From NCBI RefSeq assembly GCF_002362315.1, contig NZ_MTZV01000006.1, forward strand, positions 1 to 64,000: 64,000 nt of DNA, in the 5' to 3' direction. The first letter of the stretch is position 1. Every line of letters starts with the position of its first letter. The DNA is from Paraburkholderia acidicola. GTDB taxonomy: Bacteria; Pseudomonadota; Gammaproteobacteria; Burkholderiales; Burkholderiaceae. This document shows positions 54,772-63,400 of the stretch, piece by piece. Made by a program: the position numbers and the translations under genes. A model generated the notes under the pieces. The model was not told the DNA's origin. It did no database searches and saw only the letters and a program-made list of their open reading frames with translations.

Positions 54772-56661
54772 ATGATGCGGGCCGACCCAATCCAGCGTGC
54801 GGTCGACGAAGATCTCGTGGGCGTGTTGTATGCGCAGGATCCGATTGCTTTTTTTAGCCACTGGTTTTCGATCGCCGTCCTGGTCTCGATCTACTGGCGC
54901 GACATGCCGTCGCCGCACCTGTTTGCGGCCTGCTTCACGTTCTACGGCATCGCGAACTGCGCCGGACTGGCGATGTGGGTCTGGAACCGGCGCCAGCCGG
55001 GAGCGTTGACGCCACGCGGCTGGATCAGGCTGCATGCGCTGCGCAGCGTGCTGCTGTACAGCGCGCCGGGACTCGCGATCTGGTTCGCGTTTCATAGCCG
55101 GCAGGCCGAGCTGCCGTTGCTGCACACGGTCTTGCTGGTGACGCTCGCGGCGGGCGTGTTCATGTCGAACGGCTTCGACCGGCTCAATTTCACGACCTCG
55201 GTCCCCTTGCTGCTGCTGCCCGCGATCGTCCTGCACATCGGCAGCCATACGTTCGATCGCACCATCCTCGCGATCGTCCTCGCGTTCTTCTTCTGTGCGA
55301 TCAACGTCTACGCGATCAGTTACCGCAGGCTGTTCCACCGCGTCGTCGAGGCGCGGGTCGATCAGCAGTACCTGGCCGAATCGCTGGCTGTGCAGAAGCA
55401 CGTGGCCGAAGAAGCCAGCCTCGCGAAGACGCGCTTCTTCGCGGCCGCGAGCCACGACCTGCGCCAGCCGCTCCATGCAATCGGCCTGCTGGCCGCGTCG
55501 CTGAACGACCCGGCGGCGACCAGCGAGCAACGCACGAAGACCGCCGACCACATCGTCAACAACGTCGATGCGCTGAACCAGCTGTTCAACCAGGTGCTCG
55601 ACCTCGCGCGGATCGAGAGCGGCGTGACCCAGGTGATCCGCATGCACTTCCGGCTGTCCGAACTGTTCGAGCGGGTCGGCAACCAGTACTGGCCGCAGGC
55701 CGCGGCGAAAGGGCTGGCGCTGCGCATCGCGCCGACCTCGATCGTCATTCACGACGACCCGGTGCTGCTCGAGCGCGTGCTTAGCAACCTGCTGTCGAAT
55801 GCCGTGCGCTATACCGAGGAAGGCGCGATCTGGATGGGCTTCCGGCGCGCGGGCCGGCGCATGGGCGGCTTTATCGAGGTGCGCGACTCGGGTATCGGGA
55901 TTCCGCAGGCCGAGCAGGATCACGTCTTCGAAGAGTTCTATCAGGTCGCCAATCCGCAGCGCGATGCGCGCCAGGGCCACGGGCTCGGCCTGCCGACCGT
56001 GAAGCGGCTGATCGGGCTGCTTGGCAGCGAGTTGCAGCTACGTTCCGTGCCGGGACGCGGTTCGGTGTTTCGCTTCGCAGTCGAGCTAGGCGATCCGGTG
56101 CGGGCCGTCGCGGGTCTGAGCGACGCGGCGGCGGCCGTCGTGCTGACGGCGCAGGGGCGGCACGTGCTGTGCATCGACGACGATCCGTCAATACTCGCTG
56201 GCCTCGCGAGTCTGCTCGGGCGCTGGGGCTGCATCGTGCGCGGCGCGCGCGATGAACGCGAGGCGCTCGAGGCGCTCGTCGCCGGCTTTGTGCCGGATGC
56301 GGTGCTATGCGACTACCAGCTCGCGAACCATCGCACCGGCGCGCAGGCGCTTGCCGCGGTGCGCGGCGCGTTGCGGCGCGGTGGTCACGAGAATGTCGTG
56401 ACGCTGCTGATTACCGGCGATATGGCGTCGGTCGAACTGCAGGCGCTGGCTGCGCAGGGCATTCCGGTGCTGCACAAACCGGTCACGCCGGCGCGCCTGC
56501 GGCGCACGCTCGAATTGCTGTGGCAGCAGGCGGACAGCATGCGTGCAGCAACTTCAGCCAGTGGGGCAGGGACGGCTCAAGGGAGTGCGGTCGACACGAT
56601 CGCCGATACCGCCGGTGTCGTTCCAGCGATCCAGCTGGGCCGGCCGGGGCAGATGGCCTGA
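54772..56661 (+). CDS. Membrane-bound hybrid sensor histidine kinase with C-terminal receiver
   Basis: A 629-residue protein. About six membrane helices lie in residues 25-185. The phosphoacceptor His228 is in FFAAASHDLRQPLHAIGLLA, the ATPase domain has the N box NLLSNAVRY and G boxes DSGIGIP and GHGLGLPTVKRL, and a receiver begins at VLCIDDDPS (about 465) with its phospho-Asp in AVLCDYQLA. The DLRQPLHA H-box and the overall plan suit the group that partners with LuxR-type regulators. AAGGAG lies 5 bp before the first of two ATGs. The response regulator downstream converges on it. Confidence 0.9.
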   Translation: MMRADPIQRAVDEDLVGVLYAQDPIAFFSHWFSIAVLVSIYWRDMPSPHLFAACFTFYGIANCAGLAMWVWNRRQPGALTPRGWIRLHALRSVLLYSAPGLAIWFAFHSRQAELPLLHTVLLVTLAAGVFMSNGFDRLNFTTSVPLLLLPAIVLHIGSHTFDRTILAIVLAFFFCAINVYAISYRRLFHRVVEARVDQQYLAESLAVQKHVAEEASLAKTRFFAAASHDLRQPLHAIGLLAASLNDPAATSEQRTKTADHIVNNVDALNQLFNQVLDLARIESGVTQVIRMHFRLSELFERVGNQYWPQAAAKGLALRIAPTSIVIHDDPVLLERVLSNLLSNAVRYTEEGAIWMGFRRAGRRMGGFIEVRDSGIGIPQAEQDHVFEEFYQVANPQRDARQGHGLGLPTVKRLIGLLGSELQLRSVPGRGSVFRFAVELGDPVRAVAGLSDAAAAVVLTAQGRHVLCIDDDPSILAGLASLLGRWGCIVRGARDEREALEALVAGFVPDAVLCDYQLANHRTGAQALAAVRGALRRGGHENVVTLLITGDMASVELQALAAQGIPVLHKPVTPARLRRTLELLWQQADSMRAATSASGAGTAQGSAVDTIADTAGVVPAIQLGRPGQMA

Positions 56662-56775
56662 CGAGGCGGTGCGTCAGTCAGCACCCCAGCGACGAACGCG
56701 GCCGCAGTGCGGGCCGCGCGTATCGAGCGTGGGGTGTGTAAGAAGCTGGACCAGGCGCCGAAGTCGAAGCGCGGC

Positions 56776-57516
56776 TTACAACGTCTTGCCGGCTTCGAGC
56801 CAGCCGTTGATCACCGCAATCGCAGTCGACCGGTTGTGCACGCCGAGCGCACGGAAGATCACCGACAGATGCACCTTCACGGTTCCCTCGGCGACACCGA
56901 GTTCGCGCGCAATCATCTTGTTGGTCCAGCCGCGGTGAACGAGCCGCATGATGTCCTGCTGCCGCGGCGAGAGGTTCTCCAGCAGATGCTGTTGATGCGG
57001 CTGCAAGCCCTGCACCGTCGGCGCGGTTATCGCTTCGGTGAGCGAGGCCACCGGCATGTCGCCGGCCGCGACGGCGGCGGATGCCGTGGCAGAGGCGGTC
57101 GTGGTTTCGCGTGTGCCGAGCAGACTCAGCGCTTCCATCGGCACGTAGGCGCCGCCGGACAGCACGAGTTCGATGGCTTTGAGCATGACGCTGGCGGGCT
57201 GGCGTTTCGGCACGAAACCGAGCGCACCGGCGGCGAGCACGGCGCGCATTTCGTCGGGCGATTCTTCCGCCGACAGCACGACCACCGGCAGCGCCGGGTT
57301 CGCCTTCAGCAGGACCGCTAGCGACGGTGCGCCGCCCATGCCGGGCATGTTGAGATCGACGATGGCAAGGTCATGGTCCGCATCGGGCCGGGCGGCCGCG
57401 GCGAGCGTTTCCCAGCTGTCGGCTTCGTCGAACTGGGCATCCGGGTCGAGGCCGCGCAACAGCCCTTTGACACCCTGGCGGATGAGTTCATGGTCGTCGG
57501 CCACTAGAAACTTCAT
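56776..57516 (-). CDS. LuxR/NarL-family response regulator
   Basis: A 246-residue regulator with a receiver (VADDHELIRQGVKGLL, phospho-Asp54 in AIVDLNMPG, Lys near 103) and a C-terminal LuxR HTH (LSPRQQDIMRLVHRGWTNKM, ELGVAEGTVKVHLSVIFRAL). The linker is long and Ala/Thr-rich. It converges with the hybrid kinase gene, so the two probably form one pathway, possibly with the sigma-like protein. Confidence 0.92.
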   Translation of the reverse strand: MKFLVADDHELIRQGVKGLLRGLDPDAQFDEADSWETLAAAARPDADHDLAIVDLNMPGMGGAPSLAVLLKANPALPVVVLSAEESPDEMRAVLAAGALGFVPKRQPASVMLKAIELVLSGGAYVPMEALSLLGTRETTTASATASAAVAAGDMPVASLTEAITAPTVQGLQPHQQHLLENLSPRQQDIMRLVHRGWTNKMIARELGVAEGTVKVHLSVIFRALGVHNRSTAIAVINGWLEAGKTL

Positions 57517-58181
57517 GATGTCTCCGCGAGTCGGCCTTGCCGCTTTGTTGTGCCACTGTTGTTGTGCCGTTGCTGCCCGCTGCCCGCTTTGCGACCGGTG
57601 GCCTTGCGGCTCGACCGATGCGCATCGATGGCGGCGCGCCCTGGTTGACGCGTCGTCATGGTCCGAGTCGCGTGCGATTGCGCACGGTCCCGGGTGTTGC
57701 TACCCCGCGTCCTCGTCATGCTGTGCCCGCGGGGGCATTGCCGGCTACTGCTTTCAGTCTCTGTTTTTTTCATCCGCTGTTTCACTCACTACTTTGCTGT
57801 GCACCGAATGACCGTATGACCGGACAACCGGCTCCGGAAGCCGGCCACCCCCCCGGTTGGCCGGCTTCCGGCCTGGCGGCGCGGATGCTCTCAGGTGTCC
57901 TGCATGGTGCCTTGCGAGCCCCATGCGGACGGCGGTTCCCCGGTATTGTTGGCGTTCCCCGTTCCAACTGCAACACTTGTTTCTTGTGAAGTGGTCCCCC
58001 CGTGCGGCCCGGTCCGATGTCCTTGCCGTTCGAGCTGCGGGACAGTTCACCGCCCTCGCGGCAGGTCCCGGCATCCCGGTAACTGCTTTGCGCCGGGATT
58101 CGTTAGGTAGACGGGGCGACTACGCAAATTTTGAAGTGGACTACGAAGTTCGGTGTTTTACGGCGGGTTACATGTGCCAAA
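57517..58181. other. 665-bp gene-poor region
   Basis: This lies between the response regulator and the cyd genes. It has a perfect 14-bp inverted repeat and a local C-run; I find no conserved coding sequence in either direction. It is the upstream region of the response regulator (GCGGAGACATC precedes its ATG). Confidence 0.5.
57834..57871. repeat. Perfect 14-bp inverted repeat
   Basis: ccggaagccggcca and tggccggcttccgg are exact reverse complements around cccccccggt. The site is in a gene-poor stretch about 350 bp beyond the cyd operon terminator, so it may be a second terminator or a dispersed palindromic element. Confidence 0.75.
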
Positions 58182-58199
58182 AGCAGGCGATTGCCTGCT
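58182..58199 (-). terminator. Terminator of the cyd operon
   Basis: On the minus strand, agcaggc-aatc-gcctgct is followed directly by ttttggc. It lies 25 bp past the stop of the small DUF2474-like gene. Confidence 0.65.
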
Positions 58200-58223
58200 G
58201 GAGGGGGCTAGAAACGCGACCGG

Positions 58224-58388
58224 CTACGCCACCGCGAACAGCGTGACGTTCATCAGCACCTTGAACGCGAAGCCGAGTAGCATCGCCGCGCCGACTCCGC
58301 CGCACCACAGGGCGACGAACCAGACCCAGCCGGGCACGCGTCGCGCGAGAACCGGCGCCGCCAGCCTAGTGATAATGCGTGTCGCCAT
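58224..58388 (-). CDS. DUF2474-like small membrane subunit of the cyd operon
   Basis: A 54-residue protein with one long membrane segment, containing the family-like WVWFVALWCGGVGAAML and then FKVLMNVTLF. Such small proteins are commonly encoded after cydB of cyanide-insensitive oxidases and may assist assembly, like CydX. It overlaps cydB by 23 bp in another frame and precedes the operon terminator. It is short enough to be missed by automatic calling. Confidence 0.75.
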   Translation of the reverse strand: MATRIITRLAAPVLARRVPGWVWFVALWCGGVGAAMLLGFAFKVLMNVTLFAVA

Positions 58389-59367
58389 GGCGCACCTTGC
58401 CGCGAAAGACCCAGTAGCCGAGCATCGTGTAGCCGAGAATCACCGGCAGGATCACGGCCGCGCCGATCAGTGTGAACACCTGGCTCGAGCGCGGCGCGGC
58501 GGCTTCCCATACGGTCATGCTCGACGGAATCGCGTACGGCCACAGCGAAAAAAGCAGCCCTGCATAACCGAGCAGCACGAGCCCGATCGCGGCGACGAAC
58601 GGCGTGATGTGATGCCGGCCGCGTACCGCGCGATGCATGACGAATGCGCATCCGGCGACGAGGAATGGCACCGGCAGCAGTCGATGCAGCAGGCCCGAGT
58701 CGAACCAGCGCGTGGCGATCAGTGGATCCTGCAACGGCGTCCACAGACTGACGAGCGCGATGAAGCCGAGCAGCACGAGCGTCAGCGGCCACACGATGCG
58801 ATGCAGCCGGCGCTGCAGATCGCCTTCGGTCTTCGCGACGAGCCAGCAGCAACCGAGCAGCGCATAGGTGGCGACGAGGCCGAGGCCGGTCAGCAGACTG
58901 AACGGCGTGAGCCAGCCGAACGCATCGCCGGCAAAACTGCCGTCGGCAACCGGGATGCCTTGCAGGAACGCGCCGAGTGCGATGCCCTGAAAGAACGCGG
59001 CACCGGTCGAGCCACCGATAAACGCCAGGTCCCACAGATGCCGCGTGCGCTTCGCCTTCGCGCGGATCTCGAACGACACGCCGCGAAAGATCAGACACGC
59101 GAGCATGAACACGAGCGGCAGATACAGCGCGGACAACACCGTCGAATAGACGATCGGGAACACGGCAAAGAGCCCCGCACCGCCGAGCACGAGCCAGGTT
59201 TCGTTGCCGTCCCAGACCGGCGCAACGGTGTTCATCATCAGGTCGCGTTCGCGTTCGTCGGGGAAGAACGGAAACACGATGCCGATGCCCAGATCGAAGC
59301 CGTCGAGCACGACATACATGAAAAGGCCGAGTGCGATGATCGCGGCCCAGACTACGGTGACATCCAT
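58366..59367 (-). CDS. cydB: Cytochrome bd ubiquinol oxidase subunit II
   Basis: A 333-residue, eight- or nine-helix subunit. It starts MDVTVVWAAIIALGLFMYVV with LDGFDLGIG, followed by WDGNETWLVLGGAGLFAVFP; both are typical of CydB/CioB. It forms a heterodimer with CydA and carries the O2 channel. It begins 42 bp after cydA. The end overlaps the small downstream gene. Confidence 0.95.
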   Translation of the reverse strand: MDVTVVWAAIIALGLFMYVVLDGFDLGIGIVFPFFPDERERDLMMNTVAPVWDGNETWLVLGGAGLFAVFPIVYSTVLSALYLPLVFMLACLIFRGVSFEIRAKAKRTRHLWDLAFIGGSTGAAFFQGIALGAFLQGIPVADGSFAGDAFGWLTPFSLLTGLGLVATYALLGCCWLVAKTEGDLQRRLHRIVWPLTLVLLGFIALVSLWTPLQDPLIATRWFDSGLLHRLLPVPFLVAGCAFVMHRAVRGRHHITPFVAAIGLVLLGYAGLLFSLWPYAIPSSMTVWEAAAPRSSQVFTLIGAAVILPVILGYTMLGYWVFRGKVRHGDTHYH

Positions 59368-59409
59368 GGCAATCTCCAGAAACGGTCGGTGTCAGGCTGC
59401 GTCGATCAG

Positions 59410-60810
59410 TTAATCGGCAGCTGACAGCGGGCGGTGCGTAATGTGTGTGAGATGCGTGCTATCGGTGGGGGCGTCGTGCGGCGTGGCGCCGGGCAGCGCA
59501 GGGCCCGCGCGCATCAGCTTCAGCATGTAGTAGATGCCGGTGCCGAACACGAGGAAGTAGACGACCACGAACGCCATCAGCGAAATGCCGACCTGCTGCG
59601 CGGTGAGCGGCGAGACCGCCTGCACGGTGCGCATCACGCCGTACACGACCCACGGCTGACGACCGACCTCGGTAGTGACCCAGCCGGCCAGCAGCGTGAT
59701 GAAACCGGTCGGCCCCATCGCGACAGTCAGCTTGTGAAACCACCGCGCTTCGAACAGCCGGCCGCGTCGGCGTAGTACCCACGCGATGACGGCAAGCGCG
59801 ATCATCAGCATCCCGAGGCCGACCATGATGCGAAAACTCCAGAACACGACCGTCGAATTGGGCCGGTCCTGCGGCGGAAATTCCTTCAGGCCACGAATCT
59901 CGCCATCCCAGCTATGCGTGAGGATCAGGCTGCCCAGATGCGGAATCGACACCGCGTAGCGCGTCGTCTCCGCCTGCATGTCGGGGATGCCGAACAGGTT
60001 CAGCGCGGTGCCGCCTTTCTCGGTGTCCCACAGTCCTTCGATCGCGGCGATCTTCGCTGGCTGATACTTGCGTGTGTTCAGGCCGTGCTGATCGCCGACC
60101 ACGGCCTGCAGCGGGGCGAGGATCAACAGCATCCACAGTGCCATCGAAAACATCTTCTTTACTGCTGCGTCGCGCCGTCCCTTCAGCAGATGCCACGCGC
60201 CGACCGCGGCCACCACCAGCGCCGCGACGATGAACGCGGCGATCGCCATATGCGCGAGCCGGTACGGGAACGATGGGTTGAAGATGATCTTGAACCAGTC
60301 GACCGGTACGACGTGGTTGTCGACGATCTCGAAACCTTGCGGCGTTTGCATCCAGCTGTTCGACGCGAGAATCCAGAAGGTCGAGATCAGCGTGCCGATT
60401 GCGACCATCAACGTCGCGCCGAAGTGCGCGCGCGGACTCACGCGCTGCCAGCCGAACAGCATGATGCCGAGGAAGCCTGCTTCGAGAAAGAACGCGGTCA
60501 TGACTTCGTACATCAGCAGCGGACCGGTGACCGGTCCCGCGAATGCGGAGAAGCCCGACCAGTTGGTGCCGAACTCATAGCTCATCACGACGCCGGAGAC
60601 GACACCCATACCGAAGGCGACTGCGAAGATCTTCGACCAGAACAGACAAAGATCTTTGTAGTACGCCTTGCCGGTGCGCAGCCAGCGCCATTCGAGGACG
60701 GCGATGAAACTGGCGAGACCGATACTGAGCGCCGGAAAAACGATGTGGAAGGAGACGGTGAACGCGAACTGGATGCGCGCCAGATCGAAGGCCGAGATTG
60801 CGGTGTTCAT
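59410..60810 (-). CDS. cydA: Cytochrome bd ubiquinol oxidase subunit I, cyanide-insensitive type
   Basis: A 466-residue subunit carrying the haem sites. FTVSFHIVFPALSIGLASF near residue 16 holds the haem b595 His, and EVGRQPWVVYGVMRT is the GRxPW motif. The Q loop is short (E. coli CydA is about 522 residues), which fits the CioA branch. It oxidises ubiquinol to reduce O2 at the inner membrane, useful at low O2 or in the presence of cyanide or other haem-copper inhibitors. First gene of the operon. Confidence 0.95.
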   Translation of the reverse strand: MNTAISAFDLARIQFAFTVSFHIVFPALSIGLASFIAVLEWRWLRTGKAYYKDLCLFWSKIFAVAFGMGVVSGVVMSYEFGTNWSGFSAFAGPVTGPLLMYEVMTAFFLEAGFLGIMLFGWQRVSPRAHFGATLMVAIGTLISTFWILASNSWMQTPQGFEIVDNHVVPVDWFKIIFNPSFPYRLAHMAIAAFIVAALVVAAVGAWHLLKGRRDAAVKKMFSMALWMLLILAPLQAVVGDQHGLNTRKYQPAKIAAIEGLWDTEKGGTALNLFGIPDMQAETTRYAVSIPHLGSLILTHSWDGEIRGLKEFPPQDRPNSTVVFWSFRIMVGLGMLMIALAVIAWVLRRRGRLFEARWFHKLTVAMGPTGFITLLAGWVTTEVGRQPWVVYGVMRTVQAVSPLTAQQVGISLMAFVVVYFLVFGTGIYYMLKLMRAGPALPGATPHDAPTDSTHLTHITHRPLSAAD

Positions 60811-61096
60811 ATGCGTGAGACCGGAAACTGACTACGCGCGTCGACCGCTGTCGATGCGCACTGCGTACTGCAGATGTTGCAAGGGTAGGGGATGGAGGGC
60901 GTTTGTGCTGCGGTGCGCTGTGTGGCGAAAAGACGCAGAGGGTGGTTTGGTTGCGTGGGTGTTGTGAGCGTAAATACTTGATCAGTATTGGGATTTTTGC
61001 TGCCTATCGTGGCTTCGTGAAAGCCCGTTACGCGCTGTGGCTGCGCACGAAGTGCGGCAATACACCGCGCTGCAGCAGAGGTTTCGGAAGGGGGCG
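60811..61096. other. Upstream region of cydA
   Basis: About 290 bp of intergenic DNA carrying the cydA promoter. No conserved gene is apparent. A palindrome at 60973-60989 (listed separately) is the only notable site. Confidence 0.4.
60973..60989. promoter_or_regulatory. Palindrome upstream of cydA, possible FNR/ANR-type half site
   Basis: aatacttgatcagtatt is a near-perfect 17-bp palindrome with a TTGAT half site, centred about 170 bp before the cydA start. It fits the FNR/ANR consensus in only one half, so oxygen control is a weak inference. Confidence 0.35.
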
Positions 61097-61145
61097 CGAC
61101 GGCCCGGGAGTTGGCCGTCGTAGAGGACGACGCGAGTGCGTCGTC
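61097..61145 (-). terminator. Tandem hairpins after the tautomerase gene
   Basis: Two perfect stems stand side by side: cgacggcc/ggccgtcg (61097-61120) and gacgacgc/gcgtcgtc (61126-61145). They lie 37 bp past the stop of the minus-strand tautomerase gene and suit termination of the aldolase-tautomerase transcript. Confidence 0.65.
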
Positions 61146-61181
61146 AGGACGTGTGAAACGGGACGGTGGAGTTGATGCTGG

Positions 61182-61370
61182 CTAGGCCGGGTCCGACCAC
61201 AAGCGCCCGCCGGTCGCCCAGTTTTCCCGCTTCACATCGGTGAGGATGATGTCGACGCTGTTCGGCTCGACGCCTAAGGATTCGCAGGTGGCTTTCGTGA
61301 TCGCTTCTACAAACCGACGTTTTTGCTCGATGCTGCGTCCTTCGAAAAGCTCGATGTGAAACGTGGGCAT
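61182..61370 (-). CDS. 4-oxalocrotonate tautomerase-family protein
   Basis: A 62-residue enzyme that begins MPTFHIELFEGRSIEQKRRF. After Met removal Pro1 becomes the catalytic base, as in all members of the family. It should interconvert enol and keto acids in a catabolic route. An AAGGAG precedes the ATG. The gene is 30 bp after the class II aldolase gene, which suggests a joint pathway. Confidence 0.9.
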   Translation of the reverse strand: MPTFHIELFEGRSIEQKRRFVEAITKATCESLGVEPNSVDIILTDVKRENWATGGRLWSDPA

Positions 61371-61400
61371 AACGACTCCTTTTAAAAAATGTGCGCGACT

Positions 61401-62186
61401 TCAATCGCGAAATGACGGATCGAGCCGGTCGAGTTTGCGCAGTAGCGCGGGCCATTCGAGTGCGCCTTCAATCGCTCCGCCGTCGAACAGTTGTTCCGCG
61501 GTGCGCGCCGCAACCGCTTCCGACGGCAACACGAGGTCCGCGCGTTCGGGGTCGCGCGCCTGCGCGAGCAACTGGATTTCGCAGGCCTTCACGAGCGTTG
61601 CCATCAGCACGTATGCTTCCGCGACTGTGCGTCCGACAGTCAGCGTGCCGTGATTGCGCAGCAGCATTGCGGGCTTGTCCGCAAGATGCCCGACAAGCCG
61701 CTCGCCTTCAGCCGGTGTGAACGCGACGCTTTCGTAATCGTGGTACGCGAGCTGCCCGTGAAAGCGCAGCGCGTGTTGCGACGCAGGCAGCAAGCCGGCG
61801 CGCTGGATCGATACGGCAATGCCTGCAGAGTTATGCAGATGCATCACGCAGAAAGCATCGGCACGCGCCGCATGAACGGCGGCATGCAAGGCGAAGCCGG
61901 TAACGTTCACCGTATGCTCGCTCGTGCCGACGATATGGCCGGCTATATCGATCTTCACGAGATTCGACGCGCACACTTCATCGAATGAAAAGCCGAACGG
62001 GTTGATCAGAAAGTGGCCGGGTTCGCCCGGCACGTTCGCGGAGATGTGCGTGTAGATCAGATCGTCCCAGCCGTTGAGTGCGACCAGACGATACGCGGCG
62101 GCGAGATCGGTGCGGGTCCGGTGTTCGGCGTCGGTCATCGGACCGGTCGCGGCGACGCGGCCGGTCGGCGTATGGGTGAACGACAT
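61401..62186 (-). CDS. Class II aldolase/adducin-family protein
   Basis: A 261-residue protein with the metal-binding His pair in VMHLHNSAG (His116, His118) and the conserved RNHGTLTVGRTV near 175. Family members are fuculose-phosphate aldolase-like enzymes or decarboxylases acting on sugar or hydroxy-acid substrates. The ATG has GAGGAGACAGCT upstream. It precedes a tautomerase gene, so both may degrade one hydroxy-keto acid. The substrate is unknown. Confidence 0.88.
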   Translation of the reverse strand: MSFTHTPTGRVAATGPMTDAEHRTRTDLAAAYRLVALNGWDDLIYTHISANVPGEPGHFLINPFGFSFDEVCASNLVKIDIAGHIVGTSEHTVNVTGFALHAAVHAARADAFCVMHLHNSAGIAVSIQRAGLLPASQHALRFHGQLAYHDYESVAFTPAEGERLVGHLADKPAMLLRNHGTLTVGRTVAEAYVLMATLVKACEIQLLAQARDPERADLVLPSEAVAARTAEQLFDGGAIEGALEWPALLRKLDRLDPSFRD

Positions 62187-62237
62187 AGCTGTCTCCTCGT
62201 GGGGCGTCGGGGTGCGGCGATACGCTGGGTGCGGTGC

Positions 62238-63209
62238 TTATCCGGTCACGCGTGCCTGCGTGGCCCGCGGTTCGTCGTGGGACTGCGGGTTCGTCGCAGG
62301 CGCGCGCTGTGACCCACCGCGCAGCAGCCACTGCATGCTCCACGTCGCGAGAACGAACGGCGCGGTCATGGCGGGCCAGCCCCAACGGATCGCAAACAGC
62401 TGCACGAGCACTGCTATCGCAACACCGCCGAGCATCGTTGCCATGCCGCTATCGACAAGCGCAAGCGCAGTCAGCGCGCCGTTACATCCTAGCAGGCCGG
62501 CGTCGAACGACGATAGTGGCGCGCCGCACAGCAGTTGCACGACGCTCGCAAGCGTCGCTCCGCCAAGCGCGACGAGTGCGGCGCGCCGCGACGCGGCTGC
62601 GATGCCGGCGCATACGAGCAATCCCGGTAGCGCACCCGACGCGAACGCGATCTGTGCGAGACCGCTGAACGCGCCAAACACGCCACGCACGGCATCGGCT
62701 GGAGTCAGCATGGCGAAGTTCGTGGCCGTGTGCGTTGCCGTGGGTATCGTTGGTATGGTTGGCATCGTTGGTATAGCCACGATGTGATGGAACGGCAACC
62801 AGCTCCACGTGACGATCAGACATGGGCTCGAATAACAACCTAGCCCTCGCGTGCGCAGCCAGCGCGACCATGGTCCGCCGAGCGCCGCCGCTACCGTTGC
62901 CGCGAGGATCGCGGTGGCGGTGGCCGTCGCCGGATCGGCGATGAACGAGAACGCGGCCAGTGCAGCGAGGGCGCCATTGAAACCGTGCAGTCCGGCACGC
63001 GTCGCTGCGTCATCACGACCAACGAGTATCGCGACGACGTTCGCCGTCACTGCGCCCATCGCCGCAGCGCACGCGAGCCGCGGTTCGCAGATGAGCAATG
63101 CCGCAAGCACACCGGCGCCGGTCCGGGCGTTCGGCTGCAGAACGATCTGGCCGATGCTGCGCAACAGCGTGCGCAGCGCAGCGGCTTGCGGGTCGTGGGC
63201 GGCGTGCAT
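62238..63209 (-). CDS. Urea transporter (UT) family protein
   Basis: A 323-residue membrane protein with the two-fold repeat of UT channels: GLHGFNGALAALAAFSF in the first half and DAGLLGCNGALTALALVDSG in the second. UT proteins pass urea by a channel-like mechanism. The loop around residues 145-160 is expanded by a simple repeat (PTMPTIPTIPT). No urease genes lie nearby. It begins 51 bp upstream of the aldolase gene, on the same strand. Confidence 0.85.
   Translation of the reverse strand: MHAAHDPQAAALRTLLRSIGQIVLQPNARTGAGVLAALLICEPRLACAAAMGAVTANVVAILVGRDDAATRAGLHGFNGALAALAAFSFIADPATATATAILAATVAAALGGPWSRWLRTRGLGCYSSPCLIVTWSWLPFHHIVAIPTMPTIPTIPTATHTATNFAMLTPADAVRGVFGAFSGLAQIAFASGALPGLLVCAGIAAASRRAALVALGGATLASVVQLLCGAPLSSFDAGLLGCNGALTALALVDSGMATMLGGVAIAVLVQLFAIRWGWPAMTAPFVLATWSMQWLLRGGSQRAPATNPQSHDEPRATQARVTG
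62743..62778. repeat. Four 9-bp tandem units inside the urea-transporter gene
   Basis: Units ggtatcgtt, ggtatggtt, ggcatcgtt and ggtatagcc follow one another in frame, encoding an Ile/Met-Pro-Thr-like repeat. Copy number is a multiple of three, so gain or loss keeps the reading frame. This is a possible slippage site. Confidence 0.75.
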
Positions 63210-63400
63210 GAAGCGAATGGCGCGGCAGGGTCTGGGCGAATCGCGAGGATAGGGTACGGGGGCGCATTAAGGCATCCTGGTGCGCTGATAGTGGCTATTT
63301 GGGCGAATGACGGAGGGGAGCCGGGTGGACAACCGGGGCGTACCGTCGCGCCTGATCACGGAATCCACGAACAACGACCCGGCACACCTGACGTTCGCGC

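Noticed and set aside
58153..59424. Plus-strand open frame opposite cydB
   Set aside because: cydB is certain on the minus strand; the reverse product is a low-complexity Arg/Glu/Gln chain.
62743..62778. CRISPR-like repeat array
   Set aside because: The units are 9 bp, contiguous, in frame within a gene and have no spacers.
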